From an uncultured Porphyromonadaceae bacterium (lineage in GTDB: Bacteria; Bacteroidota; Bacteroidia; Bacteroidales; Muribaculaceae): a stretch of 64,000 nucleotides of DNA. Below the pieces are notes generated by a model. It searched no databases. It was not told where the DNA came from and saw only the letters and a program-made list of their open reading frames with translations. Made by a program: the position numbers and the translations under genes. This document shows, piece after piece, positions 1 to 9,254 of the stretch (position 1 is its first letter; the number at the start of each line of letters is the position of its first letter). The DNA is taken from the NCBI GenBank assembly GCA_900548975.1, contig URMS01000003.1, forward strand, positions 90,526 to 154,525. The letters are read 5' to 3'.

Positions 1-1247
1 TTTACTATATATTTTCCCTTCTACAGGATTCAGGCTTCCCCGGCGCACGCCTGATGAACTATATCACCTTCCGCTCGGGTGCGGCTTTCGTACTGGCGCT
101 GCTGCTGGCCATATTCGTAGGCAAGAATATAATCCACCGCCTGCAGCGCATGCAGATAGGCGAGATAGTGCGCGACCTCGACCTCGAAGGCCAGATGAAG
201 AAGACGGGTACCCCTACTATGGGCGGTGTGATCATCATACTGTCGATAGTGCTGCCCTGCCTGCTTGTGGGCAACCTCACCAACCTCTACATGCTGCTCA
301 TGCTGCTTGCCTCGGTATGGCTTGGCTCCATCGGATTTATCGACGACTACATGAAGCTGCGCAAGCACAACAAGGACGGCATCAAAGGCAAATACAAGAT
401 CGTAGGCCAGATAGGCATAGCCGTGATAGTGGCCGCGGTGATGTACGGCAGCCCCGACATGGTGCTCGTGGAGAACAGCGAGATAATAAGCAGCGACACA
501 CACCGGGTAGAGGAAGTGGTCTACGGCAACGAAGTGACGAAATCGCCACAGACAACCATACCGTTTGTGAAGAACAACAACTTCAACTACTCGTGGCTCA
601 CCGCCTGGATGGGCGCGCACGCCGAAACCGGCGGCTGGATAGTGTTCTTCCTGCTGACGGTGTTCATGGTCACCGCCACCAGCAACGGCGCCAATCTCAA
701 CGACGGCCTCGACGGCATGACGGCCGGTCTGTCGGCCATAGCGGGCGTCGCCCTGGCCGTCATGGCCTATCTCGGCGGCAACCTCATCTACTCCTCATAC
801 CTTAATATAATGTATGTGCCCGGCAGCGAGGAACTGGTGGTCTACATGGCGGCCTTCGTGGGCGCCCTCATAGGCTTCCTGTGGTACAACGCCTCGCCGG
901 CGCAGGTATTCATGGGCGATACCGGCAGTCTCACCCTCGGCGGCGTCATAGCCGTCTTCGCCATCCTCATCCACAAGGAGTTGCTGCTGCCGGTGCTCTG
1001 CGCTCTTTTCTATATCGAAGATCTCTCGGTGATAATACAGGTGGCATACTTCAAGCGCACGGGCGGCCGCCGCGTATTCAAAATGACGCCCCTGCACCAT
1101 CATTTCCAGAAAGAAGGCAACGCGGGTATCGACGCCCTCATACAGCGCCCCCTCCATGCCATCCCCGAGTCCAAGATAGTGACCCGCTTCTGGATCATAG
1201 GCATCATTCTTGCCGCCATAACATTCGTAACGTTAAAAATCAGATAA
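1..1247 (+). CDS. mraY: Phospho-MurNAc-pentapeptide transferase MraY (5' end cut by window edge)
   Basis: Integral membrane enzyme that moves phospho-MurNAc-pentapeptide onto undecaprenyl phosphate to make lipid I. The first in-window ATG is at 54, but the frame stays open to the window edge (from base 3: YYIFSLLQDSGFPGARL), and this matches the usual MraY N-terminus. The true start therefore lies a few bases outside the window and position 54 is internal. Visible family features are KKTGTPTMGG near the N-terminus, the Asp-rich loops GFIDDYMKL and NLNDGLDGM, MGDTGSL, and the C-terminal MTPLHHHFQ. A roughly 50-residue insert after GSPDMVL is usual for Bacteroidetes MraY. It is the first dcw gene visible; its stop overlaps murD by one base (TAATG). 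Confidence 0.97.
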   Translation, partial: YYIFSLLQDSGFPGARLMNYITFRSGAAFVLALLLAIFVGKNIIHRLQRMQIGEIVRDLDLEGQMKKTGTPTMGGVIIILSIVLPCLLVGNLTNLYMLLMLLASVWLGSIGFIDDYMKLRKHNKDGIKGKYKIVGQIGIAVIVAAVMYGSPDMVLVENSEIISSDTHRVEEVVYGNEVTKSPQTTIPFVKNNNFNYSWLTAWMGAHAETGGWIVFFLLTVFMVTATSNGANLNDGLDGMTAGLSAIAGVALAVMAYLGGNLIYSSYLNIMYVPGSEELVVYMAAFVGALIGFLWYNASPAQVFMGDTGSLTLGGVIAVFAILIHKELLLPVLCALFYIEDLSVIIQVAYFKRTGGRRVFKMTPLHHHFQKEGNAGIDALIQRPLHAIPESKIVTRFWIIGIILAAITFVTLKIR

Positions 1248-2602
1248 TGGACACAATCAAGCGACGTCTCGTAGTGCTCGGTGCCGGCGAAAGCGGCACC
1301 GGAGCCGCCATACTGGCAAAGGACAAAGGTTTCGACGTGTTTCTGAGCGACTCGGGCACTATCTCGCCCAAGTACCGTGCCGTACTCGAGGCCGAAGGCA
1401 TAGCCTTCGAGGAGGGCACACACTCTCTCGACCGTATTCTCTCTGCCCACGAAATAGTGAAAAGCCCCGGCATACCCCTCGATGCTCCGGTAATCAAAGC
1501 AGCCAAAGCCAAGAACATACACATAATCAGCGAAATAGAGTTCGCCGGCCGCTATACCGACGCCAAGATGGTATGCATCACCGGCAGCAACGGCAAAACC
1601 ACCACCACCATGCTCATACACCACATCCTCACCGGCGCCGGTATCGACGCAGGCCTCGCAGGCAATGTGGGTCACAGCCTGGCCTACCAGGTGGCGCGCG
1701 CCCCTCACAAGGTATATGTGGTGGAACTGAGCTCCTTTCAGCTCGACAACATGTACGAATTCAAGGCCAACATCGCCGTGCTGCTCAATATCACCCCCGA
1801 CCACCTCGACCGCTATGAGCATGTGATGCAGAACTATATCAACGCCAAGTTCCGCATCCTCCAGAACATGACTCCGCAGGACGTTTTCATATTCTGGAAA
1901 GACGATCCCGTGATCAGCGAACAGCTCAAGCGCATCACCACCGAGGCTTCGATGCTGCCGTTCTCGGAGCATCGCGAGGAAGGTTCGGCGGCATATATCG
2001 ACGCTGAGAACGAGCTGATATTCAACACTCCCGGCACATCGATGAGCATGCCGCGCGCCGACCTGGCCCTCAGCGGACTTCACAACGTGTTCAACTCCAT
2101 GGCCGCCGGCCTGTCGGCATGTGTGCTCGATATACGCAAAGACGATATCCGCCGCGCCCTCGAGGACTTCTCCGGCGTCGAACACCGCCTCGAGCCGGTC
2201 GCCGACATCGACGGCGTACACTGGATCAACGACTCGAAGGCCACCAACGTCAACTCGTGCTGGTATGCCCTCGAAGCCATGACCGGTCCGACCGTCCTCA
2301 TCCTCGGCGGCAAGGACAAGGGCAACGACTACTCCGAGATACTGCCTTTGGTAAAGGAAAAAGTGACCGCCATAGTGGCCATGGGGGTCGACAACGCCAA
2401 GATAGTCGACTTCTTCGCGCCCCACGTGGAGCGTATAGCCGACACCCACACACTGGCCGACGCCATCGAGGCATGCCGCTCCTTCGCCCGCGAAGGCGAT
2501 ACGGTGCTTCTGTCGCCCTGCTGCGCAAGCTTCGACCTCTTCAAGAGCTACGAAGACCGCGGCCGCCAGTTCAAGGACGCAGTCCGAAAACTTCAGAATT
2601 AA
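1247..2602 (+). CDS. murD: UDP-N-acetylmuramoylalanine--D-glutamate ligase MurD
   Basis: Cytoplasmic Mur ligase that adds D-glutamate to UDP-MurNAc-L-Ala using ATP, 451 aa. The start at 1247 overlaps the mraY stop by one base, implying coupled translation; an upstream in-frame extension inside mraY is ignored. An N-terminal Rossmann part opens with VLGAGESGTGAA, the ATP loop is GSNGKTTTT (residues about 113-121), the central domain has NITPDHLDRY, and the C-terminal domain has WINDSKATN and ILGGKDKGND. The C-terminus LLSPCCASFDLFKSYEDRG is the typical MurD ending. Length is normal. A spacer with long inverted repeats separates it from ftsW. Confidence 0.97.
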   Translation: MDTIKRRLVVLGAGESGTGAAILAKDKGFDVFLSDSGTISPKYRAVLEAEGIAFEEGTHSLDRILSAHEIVKSPGIPLDAPVIKAAKAKNIHIISEIEFAGRYTDAKMVCITGSNGKTTTTMLIHHILTGAGIDAGLAGNVGHSLAYQVARAPHKVYVVELSSFQLDNMYEFKANIAVLLNITPDHLDRYEHVMQNYINAKFRILQNMTPQDVFIFWKDDPVISEQLKRITTEASMLPFSEHREEGSAAYIDAENELIFNTPGTSMSMPRADLALSGLHNVFNSMAAGLSACVLDIRKDDIRRALEDFSGVEHRLEPVADIDGVHWINDSKATNVNSCWYALEAMTGPTVLILGGKDKGNDYSEILPLVKEKVTAIVAMGVDNAKIVDFFAPHVERIADTHTLADAIEACRSFAREGDTVLLSPCCASFDLFKSYEDRGRQFKDAVRKLQN

Positions 2603-2779
2603 GAATTAACTCAACTTTCGCAAGCTCAAGTTGAAGTTTATAAAGTTAAGAAAGTTAAAAGAGTTAAGAGAATAGCGCCTATAACTATTATCTTAACTTT
2701 TTATACCTTTTACTTTTTCAACTATATTTTTAACTATGAGCAAGTTGAAAACTTGCGAAACTTTAATAAATAATAAGCT
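2603..2779. repeat. Intergenic long-hairpin spacer, AGTTAAGA type (murD/ftsW)
   Basis: A 177-bp AT-rich spacer that folds on itself. The inner arms are AGTTAAGAGAATAG (2662-2675) and CTATTATCTTAACTTT (2685-2700). The outer arms are ACTTTCGCAAG (2614-2624) and CTTGCGAAACT (2752-2762). Similar AGTTAAGA hairpins occur in the ftsW/murG, deoC/GYF and pre-asd spacers. No ORF or promoter is convincing here. It could be an attenuator, a processing site or a relic of a small repeat element; the sequence alone does not decide. Confidence 0.7.
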
Positions 2780-4108
2780 ATGCCTGCTGTAGCCGAAATC
2801 GACGAAAGTGCCGTTCAGACCGCCAAAGCCAAGGTGCGCACCGACCACCACCTCTGGGGCACGTACATAATCCTGGTGATTATCGCCATAATAGAGCTCT
2901 TCTCGGCATCCATACAGGAAGTCGACGACGGCGAGATTTTCCGACCCATCATGCGCCACGGCGCCTTCATCATCGGCGGCCTGGTGTGCATGCTGCTGAT
3001 ACAGAAGATACACTACCGCTATGTCTACGCCCTCATACCTCTCTATGTGCTTTTCAGTGTGGGACTTATGATAGCGGTGCGCTTCGTGGGCGTGGAGATG
3101 AACGGCGCCGTCCGTGCCATACGCATCGGCGGCATACCCGTACTGCCGGCCGAATTCATGAAACTGGCCGCCGCCCTGGGCATGGCCTGGATTCTGAGCC
3201 GCAATCAGATGAAAGGCGTGCGCGACATCACCATGAAGGGCTTCGTATGCTGCATGCTATTTCTCTATTTCTGTGCCGGGCTGCTGTTCTCGCAGGGCCT
3301 GTCGAACACCATCGTGGTCATAGCCATCGGCTTCTCGATGATGCTCGTGGGCGGCATGGGCTGGAAGAAATTCGGCATAGCGCTCGGCATAACGGCCGTA
3401 CTCGGTGCCGGTGCCATCCTGTGGAAGACCCAGAGCCACTCCGATGACAAGCTCACACCCGAGCAGGAACTGGTCTACACCCTCAACAAGGAGAATCCCG
3501 AAGATGTGGGCGGCGACGGACGCGGCGCCACATGGAAAGCGCGCGTGAAGCGTCACTTCCGCGCCGACAAGCATCTCGACAAATTCTCTATCGACAACCA
3601 GCAGGAACAACTCAGCTACATAGCGCAGGCCCACGGCGGCCTCACCGGCGTAGGCATAGGCCGCTCGCGCGAGAACGCGCGTCTGCCTCTGGCCTTCTCC
3701 GACTATATCTATGCCATCATCATCGAGGAGATGGGTCTCTTCGTCGGGCTGGGCATACTCATATGCTATCTGTGGATACTGGGCCGAAGCGCCAAGCTCA
3801 CCATGTGCTTCAAGCAGACCCTGCCGGGCGTGCTGGTGATGGGATGCGCCTTCACCATAGTGTTCCAGGCGCTCTTCCACATGGCCATCGTGTCGGGAGT
3901 TTTCCCGGTATCGGGGCAGCCGCTGCCGCTGATATCCAAGGGCGGCATATCGGTGCTTGCCACTTCGCTGGCTTTCGGCGTGATGCTGAGCTGCGCACGC
4001 CATGCCGCCCGCGCCACCGACACCGGAGCCGACCAGCGCATCGACGCCGAACTCCTGCCCGAAAGCGCCCGCAGCGACAATCCCGCCATGGTCGAGACGT
4101 CGAACTAA
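2780..4108 (+). CDS. ftsW: Lipid II polymerase / division protein FtsW (SEDS family)
   Basis: Multi-pass membrane SEDS protein that polymerises septal peptidoglycan with a partner class B PBP, 442 aa. A cytoplasmic N-terminus of about 30 residues leads into the first membrane segment (YIILVIIAIIELFSA). Family signatures include RAIRIGGIPVLPAEFMKL, FSQGLSNTIVVIAIGFSMM and the C-terminal GVFPVSGQPLPLISKGG, which places it in FtsW/RodA; position in the dcw cluster favours FtsW over RodA. The central periplasmic loop (roughly residues 210-280) is hydrophilic. It has spacers with hairpins on both sides, unlike the tightly overlapping neighbours. Confidence 0.95.
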   Translation: MPAVAEIDESAVQTAKAKVRTDHHLWGTYIILVIIAIIELFSASIQEVDDGEIFRPIMRHGAFIIGGLVCMLLIQKIHYRYVYALIPLYVLFSVGLMIAVRFVGVEMNGAVRAIRIGGIPVLPAEFMKLAAALGMAWILSRNQMKGVRDITMKGFVCCMLFLYFCAGLLFSQGLSNTIVVIAIGFSMMLVGGMGWKKFGIALGITAVLGAGAILWKTQSHSDDKLTPEQELVYTLNKENPEDVGGDGRGATWKARVKRHFRADKHLDKFSIDNQQEQLSYIAQAHGGLTGVGIGRSRENARLPLAFSDYIYAIIIEEMGLFVGLGILICYLWILGRSAKLTMCFKQTLPGVLVMGCAFTIVFQALFHMAIVSGVFPVSGQPLPLISKGGISVLATSLAFGVMLSCARHAARATDTGADQRIDAELLPESARSDNPAMVETSN

Positions 4109-4217
4109 TGAACTGATGTTGAAAAAGTATTGAGTTGAAAGAGTTAAGATAACAGCTCGTGTGCAAAGACCGTTCTCTTAACTTCATAGACTCATTACTC
4201 AATTAACCCCAAATAAG
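4109..4217. repeat. Intergenic long-hairpin spacer, AGTTAAGA type (ftsW/murG)
   Basis: The spacer between ftsW and murG contains an imperfect inverted repeat: ATTGAGTTGAAAGAGTTAAG (4129-4148) against CTTAACTTCATAGACTCA (4177-4194) continuing to TACTCAAT (4196-4203). It has the same AGTTAAGA core as the murD/ftsW spacer. There is no T-run directly after the stem, so it is not a textbook intrinsic terminator. Confidence 0.65.
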
Positions 4218-5336
4218 ATGAAAGAAGCGAAAAAGCCGCTCCGCATGCTCATAAGCGGCGGAGGTACAGGCGGACACATATTCCCGGCGCTGTCGATAGC
4301 GGCAGCTGTGAAACGCCGGCACCCCGACGCCGAAATACTCTTCGTAGGCGCCGACAACCGCATGGAGATGGAGCGCGTACCCGCCGCGGGCTACAATATC
4401 GTAGGGCTGCCGGTGAGCGGCTTCGACCGCAAACGGCTGTGGCGCAACTTCAAGGTGCTGTGGCAGCTGTGGAAAAGCATGCGCAAGGCGCGCCGGATAG
4501 TGCGCGAGTTCGGCCCCGACATCGCCGTCGGCGTGGGCGGCTACGCCAGCGGTCCCACCCTCAAGGCGGCCCAGAAAGCCGGCGTGCCCACACTCCTGCA
4601 GGAGCAGAATTCCTATCCGGGCGTCACCAACAAGATGCTTGCACCCAAGGCCGGGCGCATATGCGTAGCCTACGAAGGCACCGAGCGCTTCTTCCCCGCC
4701 GACCGCATAGTGCTCACCGGCAATCCCGTGCGTCCGGCCCTGGCGGCCTTCTCGGCTACTCAGGAAGACGCCAAGAAGGCCATGGGATTCGACCCGGCAC
4801 GCCCGTTGGTGCTCGTGGTGGGCGGCAGTCTGGGCGCGCGCACTCTCAACAACATGATGATCGAAGCCGTCGAAAGCGACGCTACCGGCGAAGTACCCTT
4901 CCAGATAATGTGGCAGACCGGCAAAACCGACTGGGAGCGGTGCAAACGGGCCATGGACACGGCCCACCCCTCGTCGGTGAAGGCATCTCAGTTCATCAGC
5001 GATATGGCACAGGCCTACCGCGCCGCCGATCTTGTGGTGTCGCGTGCCGGTGCCGGTACCATCAGCGAGCTCGAGATACTCGGCAAAGCCGCCATTCTGG
5101 TGCCCTCGCCCAATGTCGCCGAAGACCATCAGCGCCACAACGCCGAGGCACTGGCCAACCGCGGCGCCGCCGCCATGGTGCTCGACGCCGACGCACCGGA
5201 ACAGCTGTGGAAAAAGATATGCGACATCGCGACCGACCGTGCCGCCCTGGCCGGTCTGAGCGCCAACATATTGGAAATGGCCCTGCGCGACAGCGACGAG
5301 AAAATTGTGGACTGCATAGACGAACTGATAAAATGA
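4218..5336 (+). CDS. murG: UDP-GlcNAc:lipid I GlcNAc transferase MurG
   Basis: Peripheral membrane GT28 glycosyltransferase that adds GlcNAc to lipid I to form lipid II, 372 aa, normal length. It shows the N-terminal ISGGGTGGHIFPALS loop, VGVGGYASGPTL, LLQEQNSYPGVTNK, the linker GNPVRP, and the C-terminal donor-binding VVGGSLGAR and SRAGAGTISELEILGKAAIL followed by PSPNVAEDHQRHNAEAL. Its stop overlaps the murC start (ATGA), so murG and murC are likely translationally coupled. Confidence 0.97.
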   Translation: MKEAKKPLRMLISGGGTGGHIFPALSIAAAVKRRHPDAEILFVGADNRMEMERVPAAGYNIVGLPVSGFDRKRLWRNFKVLWQLWKSMRKARRIVREFGPDIAVGVGGYASGPTLKAAQKAGVPTLLQEQNSYPGVTNKMLAPKAGRICVAYEGTERFFPADRIVLTGNPVRPALAAFSATQEDAKKAMGFDPARPLVLVVGGSLGARTLNNMMIEAVESDATGEVPFQIMWQTGKTDWERCKRAMDTAHPSSVKASQFISDMAQAYRAADLVVSRAGAGTISELEILGKAAILVPSPNVAEDHQRHNAEALANRGAAAMVLDADAPEQLWKKICDIATDRAALAGLSANILEMALRDSDEKIVDCIDELIK

Positions 5337-6721
5337 AACGAGTATACTTTGTAGGCGTAGGCGGCATCGGCATGGCCGCTCTCGCAAGATATTACCTCTC
5401 TCTCGGACTACCTGTGGCCGGCTACGACCGCACTCCCTCGGCCCTGACCGCCGAACTGGCCGCCGAAGGTGCGGCCGTGAGCTATGACGACTCCATGGAC
5501 GCCGTTCCCGAGGCCTTCCGCGACCCCGAGGGTACACTGGTGGTATACACTCCGGCCGTGCCCGACAGCAATGTGCCGCTGACCTTCTTCCGCGACAACA
5601 GCTTCGAGGTGCGCAAGCGCGCATGGGTCCTCGGCCAGGTGACCCGCGGCAGCAAGGGCCTGTGTTTTTCGGGCACTCACGGCAAGACGACTACCTCGTC
5701 GATGGCGGCACACGTGCTGCACAGCGGCCCGGTGGGCTGCAACGCCTTCCTCGGCGGCATCCTCAAGGGCTACGACAGCAATCTGATGCTCAGCGCCACC
5801 TCGCCCTACAGCGTAATCGAGGCCGACGAATACGACCGCTCGTTCCATCAGCTGACGCCCTACATCGCCGTGGTCAACGCCACCGACCCCGACCATCTCG
5901 ACATCTACGGCACCGAGGAGGCATATCTCGAAAGTTTCGCACATTTCACCGAGCTGATACGCCCCGACGGATTCCTTGTGGTGCACACCGGCCTCAAACT
6001 GGTGCCGCGGCCTCCCCAGGGCGTCCGCACCTACACCTTCGGCCACGACAGCGGCGACTTCCACGCAGCCAACGTGCGCGTGGGCGACGGCACCATAGTT
6101 TTCGACTTCGTGCACCCCGAAGGCACCATCTCCGACATAGAACTCGGCGTGCCCGTGGCCATCAACGTAGACAATGCCGTGTCGGCTCTGGCGGCGGTAT
6201 GGCTCACCGGCACCCTCACGCCCGAACTGGCGCGCAAGGCCATAGCGTCGTACCCCGGTGTGGAGCGCCGATTCGAGTTCCACCTCAAGGAGAAAGGTCC
6301 GGCCGGCCGCGCCATTATCGACGACTACGCCCATCACCCCGACGAGATACGCCAGAGCATAGCCTCGGTGCGCGCCCTCTACCCCGGCCGAAAGCTCACC
6401 GTGGCATTCCAGCCCCATCTCTACAGCCGCACCCGCGACTTCGCCGACCAGTTCGCCCAGGCCCTCGACGCCGCCGACGAAGTGGTGCTCGTCGACCTCT
6501 ATCCCGCGCGCGAACAGCCGATTCCGGGCATTAGTTCGAAAACTATCCTCGACAGGCTAAAAAATGAAAATAAAACGATGATTTCGAAGGAAGACTTTGT
6601 CGATACGATGAAAAATCGTAACTTTGAAATCCTGTTGACCCTCGGGGCCGGCGACCTCAGCCTGTGCGTTCCGCACCTGGCCGCGGCTGTTTCCGGCTCT
6701 GCACAAAGTCAGCGCAATTAA
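5333..6721 (+). CDS. murC: UDP-N-acetylmuramate--L-alanine ligase MurC
   Basis: Cytoplasmic Mur ligase that adds L-alanine to UDP-MurNAc using ATP, 462 aa. The start was chosen at the ATGA overlap with murG (5333); a longer in-frame extension inside murG is spurious. Signatures: N-terminal VGVGGIGMAALARYYLSLG, ATP loop GTHGKTTTSS (about 114-123), EADEYDRSF, the metal-site NATDPDHLDIYG, and the C-terminal DDYAHHPDEIRQSI and FQPHLYSRTRDF. This completes the mraY/murD/murG/murC set for lipid-linked precursor synthesis. Confidence 0.97.
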   Translation: MKRVYFVGVGGIGMAALARYYLSLGLPVAGYDRTPSALTAELAAEGAAVSYDDSMDAVPEAFRDPEGTLVVYTPAVPDSNVPLTFFRDNSFEVRKRAWVLGQVTRGSKGLCFSGTHGKTTTSSMAAHVLHSGPVGCNAFLGGILKGYDSNLMLSATSPYSVIEADEYDRSFHQLTPYIAVVNATDPDHLDIYGTEEAYLESFAHFTELIRPDGFLVVHTGLKLVPRPPQGVRTYTFGHDSGDFHAANVRVGDGTIVFDFVHPEGTISDIELGVPVAINVDNAVSALAAVWLTGTLTPELARKAIASYPGVERRFEFHLKEKGPAGRAIIDDYAHHPDEIRQSIASVRALYPGRKLTVAFQPHLYSRTRDFADQFAQALDAADEVVLVDLYPAREQPIPGISSKTILDRLKNENKTMISKEDFVDTMKNRNFEILLTLGAGDLSLCVPHLAAAVSGSAQSQRN

Positions 6722-6738
6722 AGATACAGGCAAGCGAT

Positions 6739-7605
6739 ATGACCCGGAAATCAGTGCTTATGTGTGTGTTGACCATCGTCATGGTGGCCTACTTCGCCTT
6801 TGCCCTTACGGTGACGGCACGCATGGCACGCACCGAGCGTCTCGCCCGCCTCGAGGTGCGCCTGGCGCCGTCGAAGACCAACTTCATCGAGACCGCCGAC
6901 ATTATCCACGAAGCCGCCGTCGACCCCGACAGCATCCGGCACATGCTGCGCTCCGACCTCGATCTCTACGCTCTGGAGAACCGTCTTAAAGCCAGCGACA
7001 AGATACAGGATGCCAACGCCTGCATACTCTCCGACGGCACCGTGCTCATCGACGCAGTGCCGATGGAACCGGTGGCCAGGGTGTTCGAGTACGACAAACC
7101 GTCGTACTACATCAACGCCGGCGGCAAAAAGATTTCGGCCGAACTGCGCTATCACCTCGACGTGCCGGTGCTCGTGGGCCGCTTCGACTCGGTGCATCCC
7201 GCCAGCCGCCTGCTGCCGCTGCTCGACTATATCGCGAGCCACGCCGAGGCCAGCGCTCTGGTGGCCACGGTCACCCAGGAGGCTGACGGCAATATCATAC
7301 TGATACCTAATATCGTAGGGCATGTCATAAACTTCGGCGACACCACCATGGTAGCCGACAAGTTCCGCCGTCTGCGCACCTTCTACCGCCATGTGGCACC
7401 CGTCAAAGGCTGGGACGCCTACGACACCATAGCCGTGCGCTGGCGCGACCAGGTGGTGGCCACACGCCGCGACAAGGCCCTGCCGCCGGTGGAGCTGCCT
7501 ACCGTCGAGGAGCAGACCGGCTCGCTCGATATCGACAACAATGAACTTTCCGGCGACCCCGACGTTATCGAAGGGGAGACCGCCTCTCCAACTACAAGCC
7601 AATGA
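6739..7605 (+). CDS. ftsQ: Cell division protein FtsQ/DivIB
   Basis: Bitopic membrane division protein, 288 aa. The start at 6739 gives a short basic N-terminus and one membrane segment (VLMCVLTIVMVAYFAFALTV); upstream in-frame sequence lies within murC. The periplasmic part begins with TNFIETADIIHEA in the position of the POTRA domain and continues with a beta-domain region (AVPMEPVARVFE, YYINAGGKKIS). Sequence conservation in FtsQ is low, so the call leans on the topology plus position between murC and ftsA. Its stop overlaps the ftsA start by four bases (ATGA). Confidence 0.88.
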   Translation: MTRKSVLMCVLTIVMVAYFAFALTVTARMARTERLARLEVRLAPSKTNFIETADIIHEAAVDPDSIRHMLRSDLDLYALENRLKASDKIQDANACILSDGTVLIDAVPMEPVARVFEYDKPSYYINAGGKKISAELRYHLDVPVLVGRFDSVHPASRLLPLLDYIASHAEASALVATVTQEADGNIILIPNIVGHVINFGDTTMVADKFRRLRTFYRHVAPVKGWDAYDTIAVRWRDQVVATRRDKALPPVELPTVEEQTGSLDIDNNELSGDPDVIEGETASPTTSQ

Positions 7606-9224
7606 CATCCATGGAACCAAAGACAGTAGTAGCCTTAGAAATCGCCTCCTCCAAAATCAAAGGCGCCGTAGGAGCCATCGAGCACGACGGCCGTCTCACC
7701 GTGCTGGCGGTGGAGGATACTCCGGCCATCAACAATGTCCGCTATGGCCGCGTGCAGAACATACGTGAAATCAGCGACGCCCTCGCCGATATCATCGAAC
7801 GTCTCGAGGCATCGCGCAATGTGGCGCCGGCCAAGATACAGGGCGCTGTCATAGGGCTGGGCGGACGCTCGGTCATGGGTGCTTCCACCACTGCGTCGCT
7901 GCGGTTCCAGCACGAGTGCGAGATCACATCGTCGCTGGTGCAGCGCCTCATCTTCGAGGCCACACGCGACTATGTGGGCGAGCGCAGCATCGTCGACACG
8001 CTGCCGCGGATGTTCTACGTCAACAACACTGCCGTGCGCAAGGCCGTGGGCAACTTCGCCGAGACACTGCGCGGCGACTTCACCATGGTGACATGCGCCA
8101 AGGAGACCCGCCAGAACCTCGAGCGCCTCAAATTCGACAATATCGACTCCGACCACCGTCACTACCGCCTGCGTGCCACCGCAATCGCCGACTTCATCCT
8201 GTCGTCCGACGAAAAAGAGGTAGGCTGCATGCTGGTAGACTTCGGCGCCGAGACCTGCACAGTATCGGTGTACCGCGAGGGCGCCCTCTGCTTCCTCAGC
8301 ACCATACCCATGGGCTCGCGCCTGATAACTCTCGACATTATGGCCGGCCTCGGCGTCACCGAGGAAGCCGCCGAGAACTTCAAGACCACTCTCGCCACCC
8401 TCGGCGACGATGCCGGCACCGGTGTCAACGCCGTGGAGATACGCGGCTACGTCCGCGCCCGCGCCGGCGAGATTGCCGCCAACATACTCAACCAGCTCAA
8501 TGCCTCGGGCATGGCCGCCAACGTGTCGAAGATAGTGCTCACCGGCGGCGGCGCCAAGCTGCCCGAATTCGCCTCGCTCCTCTCCAACCAGGCCAAGCTG
8601 CCTGTGCGCGTGGCCGAGATGCCGGGCGAGGTGATGTTCCGCACACCGGGACGCAACAACGCCGACAATATCGACGTGGTGGCCCTGCTGTGGGCCGCCC
8701 GCAATCTCGATGCCGACGAATGCCTGGCCCTCCCCGCCACCGAGCAGTCCGACATACTGCGCCGCACCGCCGCACCGGCGGCAGCGACCGTAGCGGCTGC
8801 AGCCGCTGCAGCCCCCGCAGTTGCGGCCGCAGCCGGCGAAACACCCGAAGTGACCGTAACCGAGGCCGAGGAAAGCCTCTTCGACGACGGCCCCCACACT
8901 CCCGTGGAAGACTACGACGACGATATCCTCGCCGATGACCCCGACGACATCATCGGGGAAGAAGAAGAGGAGCAGCCCGCCGGACAGAAGCGCCGCTTCA
9001 GTCTCTTCGGCCGCTCCAAGGCCAAAAAGCCCCAGCGGCAGCCCGAGCCCGAACCCGAACCGGAGCCCGAACCCGAGGAAGAAGAACCCGAGGAACTGCC
9101 CGAAGAGGAAGAAGCCGACGACGAAAACGAAATCAGCGGCATACAGCGCGCCGTCGAAAGCATGAAAGCCGGTTTTATAAAATTCTTCACCACTCCCGAA
9201 GAAGAGGAGGATGACGAAGAATAG
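7602..9224 (+). CDS. ftsA: Cell division protein FtsA, with long acidic C-terminal linker
   Basis: Actin-like ATPase that tethers FtsZ to the membrane, 540 aa, longer than a typical FtsA of about 420. The actin-fold core runs to about residue 385 (VALEIASSKIKGAVGAIE; GCMLVDFGAETCTVSVYREG; KIVLTGGGAKLPEF). It is followed by an Ala-rich stretch (about 390-415), an acidic region with a run of Pro-Glu dipeptides (about 482-497), and a final amphipathic segment GIQRAVESMKAGFIKFF that suits the membrane-targeting helix. The start at 7602 overlaps the ftsQ stop; a second ATG at 7611 is possible. Confidence 0.95.
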   Translation: MTSMEPKTVVALEIASSKIKGAVGAIEHDGRLTVLAVEDTPAINNVRYGRVQNIREISDALADIIERLEASRNVAPAKIQGAVIGLGGRSVMGASTTASLRFQHECEITSSLVQRLIFEATRDYVGERSIVDTLPRMFYVNNTAVRKAVGNFAETLRGDFTMVTCAKETRQNLERLKFDNIDSDHRHYRLRATAIADFILSSDEKEVGCMLVDFGAETCTVSVYREGALCFLSTIPMGSRLITLDIMAGLGVTEEAAENFKTTLATLGDDAGTGVNAVEIRGYVRARAGEIAANILNQLNASGMAANVSKIVLTGGGAKLPEFASLLSNQAKLPVRVAEMPGEVMFRTPGRNNADNIDVVALLWAARNLDADECLALPATEQSDILRRTAAPAAATVAAAAAAAPAVAAAAGETPEVTVTEAEESLFDDGPHTPVEDYDDDILADDPDDIIGEEEEEQPAGQKRRFSLFGRSKAKKPQRQPEPEPEPEPEPEEEEPEELPEEEEADDENEISGIQRAVESMKAGFIKFFTTPEEEEDDEE

Positions 9225-9254
9225 GTCTACTTAACCGTTATTACAGAAAGCGAT

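Noticed and set aside
54..56. ATG 54 as the mraY start
   Set aside because: The frame upstream encodes the conserved MraY N-terminus up to the window edge, so the gene starts outside the window.
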